42,771 bases of DNA, taken from NCBI GenBank assembly GCA_035490315.1, contig DATHET010000009.1:1-42771 (forward strand), read 5' to 3'. Below, one piece after another: positions 25,805 to 33,144 of the stretch (its first letter is position 1; the number at the start of each line of letters is the position of its first letter). The notes under the pieces are model-generated. The model ran no database searches. It saw only the letters and a program-made list of their open reading frames with translations, and had not been told where the DNA came from. The position numbers and the translations under genes are program-made. The stretch is from JADJQU01 sp035490315. Its GTDB lineage: Bacteria > Planctomycetota > UBA1135 > GCA-002686595.

Positions 25805-25877
25805 GAACCCGCTGGGAGGTCCTTGGGTTCAGAGCGGGTCTCTGGTTGCTCTTCTCCCCCACGCGAGGTTTTTCTCC

Positions 25878-26372
25878 ATGATCTGGATCCAATCCTGGCT
25901 CGTCGCAGCCGCGCTGTCCCTCACCGGCGGACAAGTTTCTACGTCCGTGGCGCTTGCGCCGAATACGAACGCCGTCAGCCAGGCCCATCACGGGCTTGCG
26001 CATGGTCATTGGCGGCTGCCCGACACCGCGGGGCCCGGCATGATGGTCGGGCGCTTCTTTTCCCAGCAGGGTGTCGCCTTGCTCGAAGTCCACGCGCAGG
26101 TCCTGGACCCGCTTCCCGGCGAAACGGCGGGTCAATTGCACGGCGTGGTGAGCACGCTGGTCGGCCCGCACCCGGGTCCGATCGGTGAGCTGCGCGGTCA
26201 TTGGATTGCGAGCACGACCGAAGCAGGCTCGTTCAAGGCGCACATCGTGCGCCCCGCCCACGGCGGCTCGCCGGCTCAGCTCATCGGCGCGCTCAATGGT
26301 CAGTTCATCGACCCTCAAGGTCCGCTGCCGCCCGGTGGTCAGTTCCACGGTCACTGGTTGCTGAACCCCTGA
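25878..26372 (+). CDS. Small secreted protein with GxLxGxW-type repeats
   Basis: A 164-residue exported protein with a leader around MIWIQSWLVAAALSLTGG. The mature part contains a loosely repeated Gly-Trp/His pattern: GLAHGHWRLP, GRFFSQQGVALLE, GQLHGVVSTLV, GELRGHWIAS, GALNGQFI and GQFHGHWLL. I do not recognise a named domain. The repeats suggest a short beta-meander. It follows palindrome A4 and ends 18 bases before palindrome C. Confidence 0.6.
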   Translation: MIWIQSWLVAAALSLTGGQVSTSVALAPNTNAVSQAHHGLAHGHWRLPDTAGPGMMVGRFFSQQGVALLEVHAQVLDPLPGETAGQLHGVVSTLVGPHPGPIGELRGHWIASTTEAGSFKAHIVRPAHGGSPAQLIGALNGQFIDPQGPLPPGGQFHGHWLLNP

Positions 26373-26390
26373 GCGGTAGACCGCTGTCGA

Positions 26391-26475
26391 AACGTAGCCA
26401 GGGTCGATTCCGACACCCCATCGTCGCGCGCTTTGCGCGCGGCGATGGGGTGTCGGAATCGACCCTGGCTCCGTT
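26391..26475. repeat. Palindrome C between convergent genes
   Basis: Core 26396-26470: arms starting AGCCAGGGTCGATTCCGACA and continuing CCCCATCG, with one mismatch and a TTT loop at 26431-26434. The match extends a few bases outward with one mismatch (AACG on both sides). It sits between the stop of the plus-strand gene (26372) and the stop of the minus-strand acylphosphatase gene (26492). The outer GGAGYCAGG and ATTC letters resemble family B. Confidence 0.9.
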
Positions 26476-26491
26476 ACGACAATCGTCCCAT

Positions 26492-26764
26492 TCAGCGCAC
26501 TTCGAAGTTCCCGAAGTCCGCTGCCTCGACCTCGGTCGCGGCGAGATCTTCGACACGCGCCGGACGTTTCCCTTCGCGGAGCCGGGCGAGCATCGCGTCG
26601 ACGGCTTCGGAGTTCCCTTCGATCCAGGCTTCGACGCGCCCGTCGCGCAGATTGCGCACCCAGCCAGCGAGGCCCAGCGCTCGAGCCTGCTCGCTCACGA
26701 ACCAGCGAAAGCCGACGCCCTGGACTCGGCCCGAGACGAAGACGTGGCGCGCGACGCTGGCCAT
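26492..26764 (-). CDS. acyP: Acylphosphatase
   Basis: A 90-residue enzyme that hydrolyses acyl-phosphates. It has the signature VSGRVQGVGFRWFVSEQA with catalytic R20, then LGLAGWVRNLRDGRVEAW with catalytic N38, and the usual length of about 90 residues. Start at ATG 26764. It is cytoplasmic. Convergent with the small secreted-protein gene and separated from it by palindrome C; divergent from the RCC1-type gene, with 285 bases between in which I see no other gene. Confidence 0.92.
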   Translation of the reverse strand: MASVARHVFVSGRVQGVGFRWFVSEQARALGLAGWVRNLRDGRVEAWIEGNSEAVDAMLARLREGKRPARVEDLAATEVEAADFGNFEVR

Positions 26765-27049
26765 GGTGCCATGGTCGGGGCTGCTCGACTCGTCCGCAAC
26801 GCTGACGTCGAGCGGTTCAGCAGCGTCGCCCGCAGTCCTCGCGCGCGAGCCGACGCGTGGCGGCTCGCGCCGATTTGGGATACCTGAATCCCCGTATGTC
26901 GATCTTTGCCTGACGGCATATCTTCGAGGACTGCAGCGGCAATCGGTCCGGCGGAAGCGCTCGCTTCGAACAGGCTCGTCCTCGACCGCCCCGCGTTTCT
27001 GGTCACGAAGCATCCCCGTTGCCGAGCGCGACACTCGAGGAAGAGAACC

Positions 27050-28483
27050 ATGCTGACGAGAGCACCGAGAACCAGTACCGCAAGCAAGATGCTGCGTCGC
27101 GCGTTGACGCTGACGACGTTGCTCGGCATCGCGCAGCTCGCAGCGATGAATGTCGCCGACGCGCAGACCCAGATCTCCGGCTGGGGCTCCAACAACAGCG
27201 GTGAATGCAATGTGCCGAACCTGGCGCCTGGCGTGAACTACGTCCAGATCGCCGCCGGTCTGTTCCACAGCGCGGCACTGCGCAGCGACGGAACGATCGC
27301 CGCTTGGGGCGACAACAACTCCTCGCAAAGCTCCGTCCCCGCCCTCCCGCCGGGCGTCAGCTACGTGCAGGTGGGCTGCGCCACCTACCACACGCTCGCT
27401 TGCCGCAGCGACGGATCCGGCATCGGCTGGGGAGACAACACCTTCGGCCAGATCACACTCCCCGCGCCGCCCGCCGGAACCAGCTACGTCGAGATGGCCG
27501 GCGGCGAGTTCCACAGCCTGGCGCGGTTCAGCGACGGCACGGTCGCGGGCTTCGGATACAACGGCCTCGGCGCACTCAACGTCCCTCCCCTGCCGCCGGG
27601 CCTGCGCTACGTCGAGATCGCCTCGGGCCGCTTCCACAACCTGGCGCGCTTGAGCGATGGCTCCGCCGTGGGCTGGGGCGTCAACGGCAACGGCGAATGC
27701 ACGGTGCCGGCGCTGCCGCCGGGCCTGAGCTACGTGGAGCTCGCTGCCGGAACCTCGCACAGCCTGGCGCGCCGCAGCGACGGCTCGGTCGTCGCCTTCG
27801 GGTACAACGCGGCCGGCGAGTGCAACGTGCCAGCCCTTCCGCCGGGGCTGCGCTACACCGCGATCGCGGCCGGAGACGAGCTGTCCGTCGCGCTGCGCAG
27901 CGATGGAATCGCTCTCGCCTGGGGCAGCAATTCCTTCGGCCAGCTCAACGCCCCGCCACCGCCCGCCGGATACCGATTTGGCGAGCTCGCTGCCGGCGCG
28001 TACCACGCCCTGGCTCGCGTCGAGTCCTGCGTGCCACCGATCGTGTACTGCACCGCGAAGGTCAACTCGACCGGCTGCACGCCGGCGATTTCCGTCGCGG
28101 GAACGCCGAGCGCATCCGCGGCCTCGGGCTTCGTCGTGAAGGCGGCAAACGTGCGCAACCTCAAGCCGGGACTGTTGCTCTACGGCGTCAACGGACAATC
28201 GGGCAGCCCCTTCTCGGGCGGATTCCTGTGCGTGCACACGCCGGTCAAGCGCGGGCCAGCCACGAGCTCGGGCGGCAATCCCTTCCCGACGAACGACTGC
28301 TCCGGCGTCTACTCGATCGACATGAACGCCTTCGCGGCGGGAGCGCTCGGCGGATCACCGCTTCCGGCACTCGCGATCCCGGGCACCGTAGTCGATTGCC
28401 AGTGGTGGGGCCGAGATCCAGGATTCCCCGCGCCCAACAACGCAACGCTCAGCAACGCGGTGGAATACATGGTGTGCAACTGA
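27050..28483 (+). CDS. Secreted RCC1-type seven-repeat propeller protein
   Basis: A 477-residue protein. The ATG at 27050 follows GAGGAAGAG, a good ribosome-binding site; the inner ATG 27089 (MLRRALTLTTLLGIA) would also give a leader. The signal peptide is followed by seven 41-residue RCC1-like units, each with a WG or FG-DN opening, PALPPG, YV, FHSLA and RSDG letters. This predicts a single seven-bladed beta-propeller. After it comes a domain of about 150 residues with conserved Cys (CTAKVNSTGCTP, GFLCVHTP, NDCSGVYSIDMN) and a WWGRDPGF end, which I associate with planctomycete secreted proteins. Probably surface or extracellular. Confidence 0.85.
   Translation: MLTRAPRTSTASKMLRRALTLTTLLGIAQLAAMNVADAQTQISGWGSNNSGECNVPNLAPGVNYVQIAAGLFHSAALRSDGTIAAWGDNNSSQSSVPALPPGVSYVQVGCATYHTLACRSDGSGIGWGDNTFGQITLPAPPAGTSYVEMAGGEFHSLARFSDGTVAGFGYNGLGALNVPPLPPGLRYVEIASGRFHNLARLSDGSAVGWGVNGNGECTVPALPPGLSYVELAAGTSHSLARRSDGSVVAFGYNAAGECNVPALPPGLRYTAIAAGDELSVALRSDGIALAWGSNSFGQLNAPPPPAGYRFGELAAGAYHALARVESCVPPIVYCTAKVNSTGCTPAISVAGTPSASAASGFVVKAANVRNLKPGLLLYGVNGQSGSPFSGGFLCVHTPVKRGPATSSGGNPFPTNDCSGVYSIDMNAFAAGALGGSPLPALAIPGTVVDCQWWGRDPGFPAPNNATLSNAVEYMVCN
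27173..28027 (+). repeat. Seven tandem 123-bp repeats encoding RCC1-like blades
   Basis: The units begin at ISGWGSN, IAAWGDN, GIGWGDN, VAGFGYN, AVGWGVN, VVAFGYN and ALAWGSN and are 41 codons each, the last slightly shorter. DNA similarity between units is moderate, strongest in the RSDG and PALPPG codons. Confidence 0.85.
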
Positions 28484-28498
28484 CCCGACACCGGATCC

Positions 28499-28521
28499 GA
28501 GCCCTCGTTGCGCGAGGGCTC
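28499..28521 (+). terminator. Terminator-like hairpin after the RCC1-type gene
   Basis: GAGCCCTCG and CGAGGGCTC form a 9-bp stem with a 5-base loop, 15 bases after the TGA. No U-tract follows. The homologous place after the remnant at 29576 keeps only the left half of the stem. Confidence 0.55.
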
Positions 28522-28580
28522 TGCTCAGAAACCAATTTCCCGGCGGCGCCTCCGCACCTGTCGTGAACTGCTTCCAGAGC

Positions 28581-28658
28581 TCCGCCGACTTGCCCCACAA
28601 CGCCGCGTCGCGCAGCGACAGGTCAATCGCGGCGTGGAACGACAACGGACGGAGTTAA
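28581..28658 (+). pseudogene. Remnant of an RCC1-type repeat unit
   Basis: The frame reads ADLPHNAASRSDRSIAAWND, then NGRS and a TAA. Aligned with the intact gene's AGLFHSAALRSDGTIAAWGD it matches at most positions. It has no start codon and lies four bases before the hydrolase gene, whose other side carries the 3' end of a similar gene. Confidence 0.6.
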
Positions 28659-28661
28659 CGA

Positions 28662-29561
28662 ATGTCCAGCTTCAAGGTAGCGCGAACTTCCGTTCTCGAG
28701 ATGGCCTACGAGGAGCGTGGGAAGAGCGGAGGCTTTCCCTGTATCCTGCTGCATGGATTTCCGGATGATGTGCGAGCGTGGGACGCGGTCGCTGACGAAT
28801 TGGCTCGATTGGACCTGCGGATCATCGTTCCCTACTTAAGAGGTTATGGACCCACTCGATTCCTATCCGATGAAACTCCTCGCAGTGGACAACAGGCTGC
28901 GCTAGGAAATGACGTTCTCGAGCTCGCCGACTCCCTGGGGCTGAAGAAGTTGGTCTTGGCGGGCTATGATTGGGGCGGGCGGGCGGCCGCAATTGCCTCC
29001 GCGCTGAAACCAGAATTGGTGGCTGGGCTGGTTCTGGCGGGAACCAATAGCTATCCAATCTATAAGAATGCTCCTCCCCCGCCGCCGGCGGATTTCGTGA
29101 GAACTCACGCCTATTGGTATCAGTGGTTTTTCAACCTGGAGTGGGGACAACGGGCCCTGGAGTCAGATCGGCGCAGCCTCTGTCATTATCTTTGGAAGAC
29201 CTGGTCCCCAACTTGGAAATTCGACTCGCATCTATTCGATGCGACTGCCCCCTCGTGGGATAATCCGGATTTTGTCGAAGTGGTAATACATTCGTATCGC
29301 CATCGTCACGGCAACATGCCTGGAGATCCCCGCTATGAGGCGACTGAGAAAAAGTTAATAACGGGCCCGGCAATTCCGGTACCCACGATTCTCTTGCCTG
29401 GAGCGGAGGACCGGGTGGATCTCCTGGGCGAGCCGCTTGGTCGCGAGAAATTTACGGGTCGCTTCAGCCGAGAAGTCGTCGAGGACGCGGGACACTTCGT
29501 CCCACGGGAACGTCCGAAGGTGGTAGTCGACGCAATCATGGATCTGGTGGCAAAGGTTTAG
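28662..29561 (+). CDS. Alpha/beta hydrolase, epoxide hydrolase/haloalkane dehalogenase-like
   Basis: A 299-residue hydrolase. HGFPDD (residues 31-36) is the oxyanion-hole motif; the nucleophile elbow GYDWGG has Asp (D103), as in epoxide hydrolases and haloalkane dehalogenases, not Ser; H278 is in DAGHFVP. An acidic residue in the LLPGAEDRVDL segment completes the triad. A cap region rich in Trp and Tyr (HAYWYQWFFNLEWGQRALES) lies between. The gene is visibly less GC-rich than its neighbours, with many A/T-ending codons, and sits between two remnants of an RCC1-type gene, so it looks acquired. The substrate is unknown. Confidence 0.82.
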   Translation: MSSFKVARTSVLEMAYEERGKSGGFPCILLHGFPDDVRAWDAVADELARLDLRIIVPYLRGYGPTRFLSDETPRSGQQAALGNDVLELADSLGLKKLVLAGYDWGGRAAAIASALKPELVAGLVLAGTNSYPIYKNAPPPPPADFVRTHAYWYQWFFNLEWGQRALESDRRSLCHYLWKTWSPTWKFDSHLFDATAPSWDNPDFVEVVIHSYRHRHGNMPGDPRYEATEKKLITGPAIPVPTILLPGAEDRVDLLGEPLGREKFTGRFSREVVEDAGHFVPRERPKVVVDAIMDLVAKV

Positions 29562-29575
29562 ATTGGACATCGTGA

Positions 29576-29658
29576 AGTGGTGGGGTCGCGATCCTGGATT
29601 CCCTTCGCCCAACAACGCGACGCTGAGCAACGCGGTCGACTCCATGGTGTGCAACTGA
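29576..29658 (+). pseudogene. 3' remnant of an RCC1-type gene (C-terminal domain end)
   Basis: About 107 bases from 29576 align without gaps to 28401-28507, the end of the intact gene plus its terminator stem, at roughly 80-85 percent by eye. The frame ends GRDPGFPSPNNATLSNAVDS, then MVCN and TGA. The divergence shows a paralogue, not a recent copy. Confidence 0.75.
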
Positions 29659-29697
29659 CTCGATTCCAGATTCGAGCCCTCGCCGTGGGAGCGCCTG

Positions 29698-30093
29698 TTA
29701 CGAACCGAGCTTCCCCGGCGGCGGCTCCCAGAGCTCGATGCGGTTGCCCTCGGGATCCATGACCCAGCCGAACTTGCCGTATTCGGAGTCGTCGGTCTTC
29801 GGATCGACGTTGCAACCCTCGCTGCGCAGCACGGCGATCAGCGCGTGCAGATCCTCGACGCGGTAGTTGACCATGAAGGGCGCCGTGCTCGGATCGAAGT
29901 ACTTGGACGAAGCGGGGAACACGCTCCACACCGTCGCGCCGTCCGGACTCGGTCGCTCGGGTGTGTGCCATTGGAAAGTCGTGCCGCCCCAGTCCTGGAC
30001 GTCGATCCCCAGATGGCGGCGATACCAGGCGCGCAGAGCATCCGCGTCCTTGGCCTTGATGAAAATGCCGCCGATACCCGTGACTCGGTTCAT
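29698..30093 (-). CDS. VOC-family (glyoxalase/bleomycin resistance-like) protein
   Basis: A 131-residue protein with the vicinal-oxygen-chelate pattern: IGGIFIKAKDADALRAWYRR at the N-terminus, HLGIDVQDWGG, YRVEDLHALIAVLRSEG and the C-terminal WVMDPEGNRIELWEPP. The E in RIELWEPP is a usual metal ligand position. Members are small metal-dependent lyases, dioxygenases or antibiotic-binding proteins; the substrate cannot be told. Start at ATG 30093. The TAA at 29698 lies 39 bases from the RCC1 remnant. Upstream lies family A half-site A5. Confidence 0.85.
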   Translation of the reverse strand: MNRVTGIGGIFIKAKDADALRAWYRRHLGIDVQDWGGTTFQWHTPERPSPDGATVWSVFPASSKYFDPSTAPFMVNYRVEDLHALIAVLRSEGCNVDPKTDDSEYGKFGWVMDPEGNRIELWEPPPGKLGS

Positions 30094-30161
30094 GGAAATC
30101 TCTTTCGGTCGCAGGCCGGTTTGCGGAATCGCCGCAAGAGTGTACGGACCGTCCGCGCCCC

Positions 30162-30183
30162 GTACCCGGTATTCCACCGCCAT
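30162..30183. repeat. Family A half-site A5
   Basis: The arm GTACCCGGTATTCCACCGCC, then AT, without a matching inverted arm nearby. It lies between the start of the VOC gene (30093) and the stop of the MFS gene (30244), both on the minus strand. Confidence 0.8.
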
Positions 30184-30243
30184 CCTGAACATGGGCCAAA
30201 CCGAGAGGCTCGCACGGATGTCGCGCGCCGTGAGCCAGTCGAG

Positions 30244-31479
30244 CTAGGCGATCGGTATCCCGCCTCCTGAAGCCCCATCGCGACGCTTCAACCGACGCTC
30301 CAGTAACCAGAGCACGAGCGGCACCATGGCTGCGCCTCCGATCGCGCAAAGCCCGAGCGTGTCCATGCCGTCCAGCTTGCCGTCGCCGCGCTCGACGATC
30401 ACCAGCGACGAGCCCCAGGCGCCGAGCGCCGCCGCAATGTGCGACATCGCCGACTGCAGCGAGGTGTAGCCCGCGCGGTCCCGCATCGAAGGCACCTTCG
30501 ACGTGACCGTCTGGTACGCGACGCCGCGGATCGACGTGGTCAGCATGTACCCGACGAACAGCACGATCACCGGGATCGCCGGAGAATAGCGCACGAACCA
30601 GGCGAAAATGATCACGGCGAGAACACCGGTCACCGCCGCCGCGACTTTTGCCGCCCCGTGGCGATCGACCTGCCGGCCGACCAGGCGCATGCCGACGAAG
30701 CTGAACATGCCGCCGAAGAAATAGAGGATCGACAGGTGCTTCCGCGGATAGCCGAGGTTGAACTGCAGATACGTCGAGAGGATCGGCACGATCGCGAAGT
30801 TGCTCGCCATCAGGACCAGCGTGGCCGCGTAGCTCACGAGCACTGTCGGATCGCGCAAGAGATCGAAGGCCATGATGCGCTTCGACGCGGGCCCGCGGCC
30901 CTCGAGGTGGCCGGTCATCGGCGGCATGGTCGCGATCACCATCAAGGCGATCGACAGTCCGAGCAAGGCGACGACGTAGAACGGGCTCTGCCAACCGAAA
31001 CTCTCCGAAAGCTCGAGCGCCAACGGCACGCCGAGCACACTCGCCGCCGCGAACATGCCCATGACGGCGCCCATCGCGCGCCCGCGGCGCTCCGCCGGCA
31101 CGACGTCGGAGACGATCGACATCGCGAGCGACGAGGCCGGCCCGCCGAACATGCCGGCGATGACGCGCGCCGCCATCAACGAGTGCAAGCCCGTGGCGAA
31201 GGTGGCGAGCCACGTGCCGGCGAACAGGCCGAACATGCACGCGACCAGCGCCTTGCGCCGATCGAATCGATCGAGGAATTGCGAGCCGAGCAGACCCGCG
31301 ATGCCTCCGGCGGCGGTGTATGCGGCACCGATGCTCGGGATCTCGTGCTTGGGGATGTCGAGCGCGACCGCGAAGTCGGGGCCGAGCGGCATCACGATCA
31401 TGAAGTCCAGGATGTTGATGAACTGGACAGCGCCGACGATCGCGAGGATCATCGCTTCGGAGCGGACTTTCGTGGCCAT
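30244..31479 (-). CDS. MFS transporter
   Basis: A 411-residue inner-membrane protein with about twelve hydrophobic spans in two halves. The family motif A-like loop LDRFDRRKAL follows the second span, and SDVVPAERRGRAMGAVMG and RLVGRQVDRHGAAKV mark further cytoplasmic loops. It resembles drug:H+ antiporter-1 type exporters, but the substrate is unknown. Start at ATG 31479, directly adjacent to the stop of the DUF455 gene upstream, so it is the third gene of a SUI1, DUF455, MFS run. Confidence 0.85.
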   Translation of the reverse strand: MATKVRSEAMILAIVGAVQFINILDFMIVMPLGPDFAVALDIPKHEIPSIGAAYTAAGGIAGLLGSQFLDRFDRRKALVACMFGLFAGTWLATFATGLHSLMAARVIAGMFGGPASSLAMSIVSDVVPAERRGRAMGAVMGMFAAASVLGVPLALELSESFGWQSPFYVVALLGLSIALMVIATMPPMTGHLEGRGPASKRIMAFDLLRDPTVLVSYAATLVLMASNFAIVPILSTYLQFNLGYPRKHLSILYFFGGMFSFVGMRLVGRQVDRHGAAKVAAAVTGVLAVIIFAWFVRYSPAIPVIVLFVGYMLTTSIRGVAYQTVTSKVPSMRDRAGYTSLQSAMSHIAAALGAWGSSLVIVERGDGKLDGMDTLGLCAIGGAAMVPLVLWLLERRLKRRDGASGGGIPIA

Positions 31480-32319
31480 TCAGGCCCCCGCGCCAGCCGG
31501 TTGCCAGCGCTCGAGCGCGTCGACGAAATCCGCGGGCAGTCCGCTCGCGAGGCGCGCGCCGCGCTCGTAAGGTTTTCCGCGCAGCACCATCGGCGTCAGC
31601 GGCCGCGGCAGGTGCGCGAGCCAGGTCTCGAAGTCGAGCGCGCCGGCGAAATGCTCGAACCAGCGCGCGGCGAAGCGCACGTGCAGGCGTTCTTCGGCAC
31701 CGATCGCTTCTTGAAGTCGCGCGCCGGCCTCGTCGCCGGCGGCGCGGAACAGCGCTGCGTAGCGCGCGGAGTGATCGAGGTTGGCCGCTTCGAAACCGAG
31801 CCCGAGCAGGGCGACGAATTGCGCCGGAGCGCGGACCGAGCCGACGCGCTCCCAGAACCAGTCGCGCACCGGGTGATCACCGAGCTCCATGCCCAGCGTG
31901 CGGGCATGAGCCACATAGGCTCGCGCATGGCGAGCTTCGTCGACCACGAGTCGCGCCAGCCCCGCGCGGAATTCGCGCGGCGTGGTCGGGAAAGCCAGGA
32001 TCGCCCAGGCCATCAACTCCGCGGCCTGGACTTCGTGGTGCGCGAAGGTCAGGACCAGTTTCGCGCGGTTCTTCGGATTGCCGAGGCTCGCCGCGCTCGG
32101 CGTGCGCGCATGGCGCGACACGACTTGCCACGCCGGCGGCCGGCCGGGCGCGCTCAGGCGGCGCTCGGCCGCATCGACTTCGAAGCATGCCTCCGCGCCC
32201 AGATCCGGCGCGACGGGATCGAGCTTCGTGGCCGCGTCGGTCGAGACCACGTAGTCCCAGGCCCAACGTTCGAGGGTTCCGCTCGCAGGCGGCAGCGGAT
32301 CGATTTCGTGCGCGCCCAT
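31480..32319 (-). CDS. DUF455-family ferritin-like protein
   Basis: A 279-residue protein with the DUF455 pattern: FAHHEVQAAELMAWAILAFP, VVDEARHARAYVAHARTLGM, HPVRDWFWERVGSV, GFEAANLDHSARYAALFRAA and AIGAEERLHVRFAARWF. The repeated Glu plus ExxH residues are those of a ferritin-like di-iron four-helix bundle. The biochemical role of the family is not settled. It lies between SUI1 (2-base gap) and the MFS gene (no gap), so the three are cotranscribed. Confidence 0.85.
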   Translation of the reverse strand: MGAHEIDPLPPASGTLERWAWDYVVSTDAATKLDPVAPDLGAEACFEVDAAERRLSAPGRPPAWQVVSRHARTPSAASLGNPKNRAKLVLTFAHHEVQAAELMAWAILAFPTTPREFRAGLARLVVDEARHARAYVAHARTLGMELGDHPVRDWFWERVGSVRAPAQFVALLGLGFEAANLDHSARYAALFRAAGDEAGARLQEAIGAEERLHVRFAARWFEHFAGALDFETWLAHLPRPLTPMVLRGKPYERGARLASGLPADFVDALERWQPAGAGA

Positions 32320-32321
32320 GG

Positions 32322-32747
32322 TCAGTTCCCGAGCACGACGCGCGCCGCGCCGCGCCGCGCGAGGCAGACGGCGAGCCGCTCGCTCTGCGCGCCCTGGACG
32401 AACAGGGCGCCGTCCTCCACGCGCACCCCGGCGCCGAGCTCGTGGCGCAGCTCGCGCGCCAGTTTCTCGAGAAGCGCCTCGGATCCGACGACTCCGCGCG
32501 CAATGGTCACGGTCTTCCCGCCGCGACCGCGCGCATCGCGCTGGATCACGATGCGCCCGGAAAGTGCCTTGGCGAAGCTGCCCTGGTCCTTCGGCGCGGG
32601 TGCCGCAGGGAGATCAGTCTTGGGAAGCGAGGGCAGCTTGCTGGCGAGATCCGCCAGCCGCGCCAGCGGACGCGAGCCGAAGGACGGATTGGAGTCCGCC
32701 CCGGCACCAGGGGGCTTGTCCGACTCGGGTTGCTTGGATCGAGACAT
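32322..32747 (-). CDS. SUI1/eIF1-family protein (YciH-like)
   Basis: A 141-residue protein with a disordered N-terminal 60 residues and the SUI1 fold at the C-terminus: GRIVIQRDARGRGGKTVTIA, then VRVEDGALFVQGAQSERL. Bacterial YciH proteins are homologues of eIF1 that influence start-site selection on the 30S subunit; the role in most species is undefined. The ATG at 32747 is used; longer in-frame starts to 32900 would add an Arg-rich stretch that looks non-coding. First gene of the run with DUF455 and MFS. Confidence 0.85.
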   Translation of the reverse strand: MSRSKQPESDKPPGAGADSNPSFGSRPLARLADLASKLPSLPKTDLPAAPAPKDQGSFAKALSGRIVIQRDARGRGGKTVTIARGVVGSEALLEKLARELRHELGAGVRVEDGALFVQGAQSERLAVCLARRGAARVVLGN

Positions 32748-33144
32748 CGACGAGGACCGCCTGCGTCTCAGGCCGCGGACAGGCCCGCCGCGCCTGCCGT
32801 AGCGCTCAGGCCCGCGACTGTCGCCGGATTCCCGCGAATTCCGCGTGCGGAGCGTGACGCTGAGCAGCGCTCGTCCCAAGGAATTGCGTGCATCGCCCAC
32901 CCGGCCTGCGAGCCAGGCTGTGGATTCCTACTGACCATGATTCGTCACCTGAGTCCTCTGGTACCGCGCTTCCCGCACAGGGTATGCGCGATCATCTCCG
33001 TTCCGCCTGCGCAAGATCGGCACCTTATCATGCCAAGGTTTCTCGCGACATGGATCCGCCCCGGACCTGCGGACGGCTCGGTGGCGCTCTGCGGCTGAGC
33101 CAGCCGTGGCGCACGCGTGCGCGACGAGCCTCTCGACGAACTCC
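32748..33144. other. 397-base divergent intergenic region
   Basis: It separates the minus-strand SUI1 gene from the plus-strand DUF1592 gene. Both promoters should lie here but I could not single out -35/-10 pairs with confidence. No palindrome or convincing small gene is visible. A vague likeness of 32811-32880 to the end of the RCC1-type gene is too weak to use. Confidence 0.5.

Noticed and set aside
28401..29683. The direct repeats flanking the hydrolase as target-site duplications of a transposon.
   Set aside because: The copies are about 107 bases, visibly diverged and homologous to coding sequence, so they are paralogue remnants and not insertion duplications; there is no transposase.
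32811..32880. Possible third copy of the RCC1-type C-terminal end (GGATTCC then TGACGCTGAGCAGCGC).
   Set aside because: The match covers only short blocks, needs gaps, and the frame gives no clear domain letters; likely chance in GC-rich sequence.
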